Origin: Dichetophora obliterata
Taxonomy: Eukaryota; Arthropoda; Insecta; Diptera; Sciomyzidae
Direction: 5' to 3'
Length of the DNA: 64,000 nucleotides
NCBI GenBank assembly: GCA_963920525.1
Contig: OY986439.1
Location: forward strand, 4,361,001-4,425,000
The position numbers were made by a program, and so were the translations under genes. Positions 60,257 to 64,000 of the stretch are shown piece by piece (the stretch's first letter is position 1; each line of letters opens with the position of its first letter). A model generated the notes under the pieces. That model was not told the origin of the DNA. It saw only the letters and a list, made by a program, of their open reading frames with translations, and made no database searches.

Positions 60257-62575
60257 TGTAATTCAAACGATGGTTATTTCATTATCGAAATCACTCTGTT
60301 CTTTTTTTATCTCTCCCTATACACTTTGAAAGACTATTTATATAGTTTGTTTTGGTTGTGACTCTTAAAAGACTCTGTTTACTAGGCCATTCAACTTTCA
60401 TGGAATTTTGAGTATCAATAGTCTTATTACTATACTATCGTTTTTTTTACTATAAAAATAATTTTTTATTTACATCATACTTCTTACTAGCTGCTAACTT
60501 ATTTACTGGAATAAAAAGATTAGTTTTCTTTTTAAATTTTTGTTTAACGATAAATTTATGTTGTTTGTTTTGTTTAACTTATTTACGTTTTTATTTGATG
60601 TTTATAATTAAGTAAAATTTAAAATATTTTTAGATATTTTTTGTTTTCTTTCTGAAATAAATGTTAAAGTTTTCTTAAATATAAAAAATCATAACGTTTT
60701 TTGTTATCTTATTGTATAATTTAAATATTTAAACATTTTACAAACATCTTTGATGAAAAATATCAATTTTCATCGTTATTTTCTGATTTTATTTTTTTTC
60801 GATCTGGTTTAATCAGGTGAAGTATATTTTTTTAATCACAACATTAAATAGTTTTTCCCTTACCCTATTTTCCAAAATGAGATTTCATTATTCGACTTTT
60901 TATTCCAATTATTGTAAAATTTTTTTTTCCTTATATTTTTTTAGTACATTACGTCAACCCTTGTATGCATTAGTAATAATGAACTCGTCTTGGTGCTGTC
61001 TTATAAACTTTTGAGTGTTTTTGAATATTCCAAGTATGAATAACGATTATGCTTGGATTTCTATTTTAAAAATAAAAAAAATAAAAAATGTTATGCTTTT
61101 TTTTGCCAAAACGCAGAAATAAAAGAAAGAGTATTGAATGGTATCTGCTTTTAATACAGCTCAGTGCCATTATTTTAAAATTTTGACATTTTGAGATCCC
61201 AAAATATCTCGGGATCCCTAGGATAAATCTCGAAATCCCGGGCCTGATTTTGAGCCAAACAACTTTTCTATGGAGCGTGAGGAGCCTTAATGTTCATACG
61301 TTCTTAAATACAACTAGAAATCTTTAGTTTCAAAATTATTGGCAAAAAGAGATGTGCCTATAAAGGAATGCCTACCACTGTATAATGTTTCCACCAAGAT
61401 CGAAAATGTTTTCCTAAAGCTAGGCTTAGAATAAATGAATCAAGGTGGCAGCACTTTTAAGCTGTCACTACAAAATCGCCTGAGCAGCTGCTCGCAGATG
61501 CCTTCTCTTTTTTACTGCCAAAATATGTTTTATATAACAAGCGATTGATATACAGATGTCTTGCTTGCACTAGAAATAAACAAATTTCAATTATGTACAA
61601 ATGCTTGCCAGCCATTTTGTTTTAAACAACCACTGAGAACGAGTCTCGCATGCAAGCTGAGCCACTTGCGCTTCGATAACCTCTTTCTGTGAACACTCAA
61701 TTCTTCTCATGCTCTCATATTCAGCAAGCCAAAACAACCACCATCGCAGCAGTCGCTACGCTCGGCATTTCAAAGTCTTGTGAGCGCGGCTCAAAGTGGT
61801 TTGAGACGCGATACAAAACGCATGCGTTGTCTACTAAACGGACGAAATCAAGGCGGTGGATTTTTGTATGGATTTTGTTTGTGTGCCAATTAAACTGAGT
61901 TCAATTAAAAATTTAAAAAAACAAAAAATTCGGCATAAAAACAACAACTAATCAAAAAGAGAAAAACAGTGCTAAAAAACGAAAGTGAAAAATAAACAAG
62001 AACGACTTAATGCAAAAAAATAAAATTTAAAAACACATCGATTGCAATTAAAACTTTTTGTAAAACGAATTTATTTGGAAAACTAGATCTACTATAAAAG
62101 ATTTGCAAGTATGCTGCAGCGATCGGGGCCTACCTAACGTCATTCTGACCTTAGTCCTGCAGCAGTGTATTCCGGTGAATTCTAGATCCTTTGTTTTTTG
62201 CTTATGCAAAACGACTAACGAATAAAATAAGTGCAACATACAAATATTTACTGCTATCCAATTCAAAACAGTGGTTTTAAAAATGTGTCAAATTCTCAAA
62301 TACATTCTACAAAAATATATTGATTTATTAATTTATCCTTAACTGTTTTCGGCTTTAATAGACTTCTTGGTTTTGTCGAATAGCCATAGCATTTTTCTGT
62401 ATAAGTGTTTGAGTTTTTATAGAATCCTCTGATCCGAGGATCAGAGCTCTTCTACAAAAATACAATTTACTCAAGCCCAAATCAAAACAGAATATACATA
62501 CATATATTTTTTTTAAAAAAATAGTGTATATCTGAAAACGCAATTTCCCCAATCGACCCACAAAACTGGATTACA
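60257..62575 (+). other. Intergenic DNA; possible promoter/5' UTR of the downstream gene
   Basis: 60257-61500 is AT-rich with nothing recognised. Base composition becomes more balanced at about 61600-61880, then A-rich leader-like sequence (61900-62060) follows, resembling fly 5' UTRs. A TTTATATAAC sits at about 61530. ATTTTTTTTAAAAAAATAG at ~62506-62524 could be an acceptor before the start codon at 62576. None of this is proof of transcription. Confidence 0.3.
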
Positions 62576-62687
62576 ATGTGGTTATTGGTCAACAAAAACA
62601 CCTTCGCAAAGGCGGATATATTTTGGATAAAATGCTTAATCTGTTTTCTGCTCATTTTTGGAATATATATAAATCGTGTTGAAGCTG
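62576..62687 (+). CDS. Candidate first coding exon (signal peptide) of the downstream gene, perhaps rst
   Basis: ATG at 62576 opens a frame encoding 37 residues: a short N-region (MWLLVNKNTFAKADIF), a hydrophobic core (WIKCLICFLLIFGIYI) and NRVEA, a good signal-peptidase site, then a consensus GTAAGT donor at 62688 in phase 1. An in-frame TAG at 62522-62524 fixes the ATG as first. No matching next exon is visible in the remaining 1.3 kb. Roughest, a five-Ig Kirre paralogue, neighbours kirre in Drosophila, so rst exon 1 is the leading hypothesis, but signal peptides carry no orthology information. A chance ORF plus donor is the alternative. Confidence 0.45.
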
Positions 62688-64000
62688 GTAAGTGTAAAAA
62701 AAATACACAAAATATTTAAATTTATTGCAAAATATAAATATTTTTTGAACGGAACGATCTGCACACGTATTTTCAGTTTTCTCCATTTTGTTTTAACTGC
62801 TCTCGAGGCAACAATAAAAAATTCTTTAAAATTCAGCCAAGACTCTCTCACAAACTCGGCTTAAACGATCGATAGCACTCAGCTGAGGTTCTCTTCTTGA
62901 GTTCCTTTTGTTTCCTCAAAACGCTGAAAAAGTGTTTTCTTATTACCTTTTTGTACTGATTTTATTTATTCTGTATGTGTAGGCTAGAAGGAGAAAAGTA
63001 GAGCTCGTTGTTGGAGAAACATACTTTAGCATTATGCCTATCAGAGGGCTTTCATTAAGTTAGTTTGAAAAAGCAGTTTAAAATTATTTTCAAATATTAA
63101 AAAATTAACGATTGATTTTTCTAGATCGAGATAAAAAAGGAAAAGTTTTCTTTTGAAAATATTAAAGAATTGCAAAGCATGGCATTTCATTCCTGATTAA
63201 ATTTTAAATCAGCACTTTTGAACTTCTCTTTGGTCTTCGTGCGCTGAAGAGAACGGGCAGGTGGTAAATTTTCAGTACGCCTTTTTTGTTTGTGTGGCTC
63301 AGGTTTGGGCTCTTCGAGTCTCGAAAACATGTTTTAAAATAACTTCTATTATATGTATACAAAGGAGTTTTTGCCGACGGCAGTAAAATGACCAACAAAG
63401 TTGAGTAAAATAGTTATTCACTCAAATCTTAGTACTGAATTGCAGAGTAAGCGTACGAAATGCATTTTTCTTTACCTCGAACGATTCAACCGTGATTCGA
63501 TTTTTCCACACCTGCCGTGTGGGCTGAATTCTACTTGCCCACTGGCAAGGAATCAAAGGTACAAAGATCTAACAGCCAACAAGAAAATTCATACAACCAT
63601 ATTTTATAATTATCCAACAAAAGAAGTTATTTTCCTTACAAACATTTATTTTAAATCCATACCAAAATTATACGTATATAATATCTAAAATAATAAAATT
63701 CATTTTCTGTTTGTTTGTTTGACCTTCATATAAATCCTAGGAGTGTATCCCAGATTAAAATTTTACATACTTTGTTTTGGCCGCGCCTCTTCCGCCCCTT
63801 TTAAACTATCGTTAATTTTGTTGTTGTAATATTATTCATTGCAGGAGTTTTGGTCAATTTAATTTGAAAAAATTGTTATTTTGACACCAAAAACACTCAC
63901 ATATCTTAAAAATAGTAAAAGTTTTTATAACAACGACTTTTTCATAAAACATCGTTACCTAGTGAATGAGAAAAAAATGTCATGAAAATCAATGTTTTGA
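62688..64000. other. Right edge; possible intron of the downstream gene
   Basis: No Ig-domain coding sequence was found. Open frames at 62636-62864 (both strands) and 63401-63688 have no recognisable domain. Confidence 0.4.

Overview
The window is AT-rich animal nuclear DNA from a higher fly (brachyceran Diptera). The evidence is one intron-split gene whose protein is recognisably the orthologue of Drosophila kin of irre / dumbfounded (kirre), short 59-99 bp introns, frequent CAA/TTG runs, and a dense load of dipteran-style MITEs and tRNA-derived SINEs. A tephritid-like fly is my best guess, but the sequence alone does not fix the species. There are no bacterial operons, CRISPR arrays, rRNA genes or convincing functional tRNA genes.

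Layout. 1-37500 has no credible coding exon and ends in a strong splice acceptor; I read it as part of the long 5' non-coding intron of kirre. It is mostly transposable-element debris: a 4-kb element with an internal satellite array (2657-6685), several elements with 8-bp target duplications (5361-6393, 11219-11937, 19652-20629, 25726-26965), TTAA-flanked elements (10252-10757, 25876-26421, 36438-36721), long foldbacks, two SINE families and a roughly 199-unit AAT microsatellite (33882-34478). 37574-49117 holds the complete kirre coding sequence in nine coding exons: 917 residues, with signal peptide, five Ig domains, one transmembrane helix and a cytoplasmic tail ending in a PDZ-binding Thr-His-Val. 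The intron after the first coding exon is 8.3 kb and contains a hAT-like element, a tandem array and a 2.9-kb element that is the inverted relative of the one at 2657-6685. The other seven introns are tiny. The 3' UTR runs to about 50.08 kb, where tandem AATAAA signals are followed within 75 bp by a 2.2-kb TIR element.

50140-62500 is again repeat-rich intergenic DNA with four transposase fragments (three hAT, one mariner-like). Near the right edge a short exon (62576-62687) encodes a signal peptide and ends in a consensus donor. Kirre and its paralogue roughest (rst) are neighbours in Drosophila, so this may be the first coding exon of rst, continuing beyond the window.

How the parts relate. 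The only demonstrable cellular gene product is the Kirre receptor, known in Drosophila for founder-myoblast recognition, nephrocyte slit diaphragms and axon or cell sorting, partly redundant with Roughest. Everything else is regulatory-scale non-coding DNA repeatedly invaded by non-autonomous transposons, with clear nesting that gives relative insertion ages.
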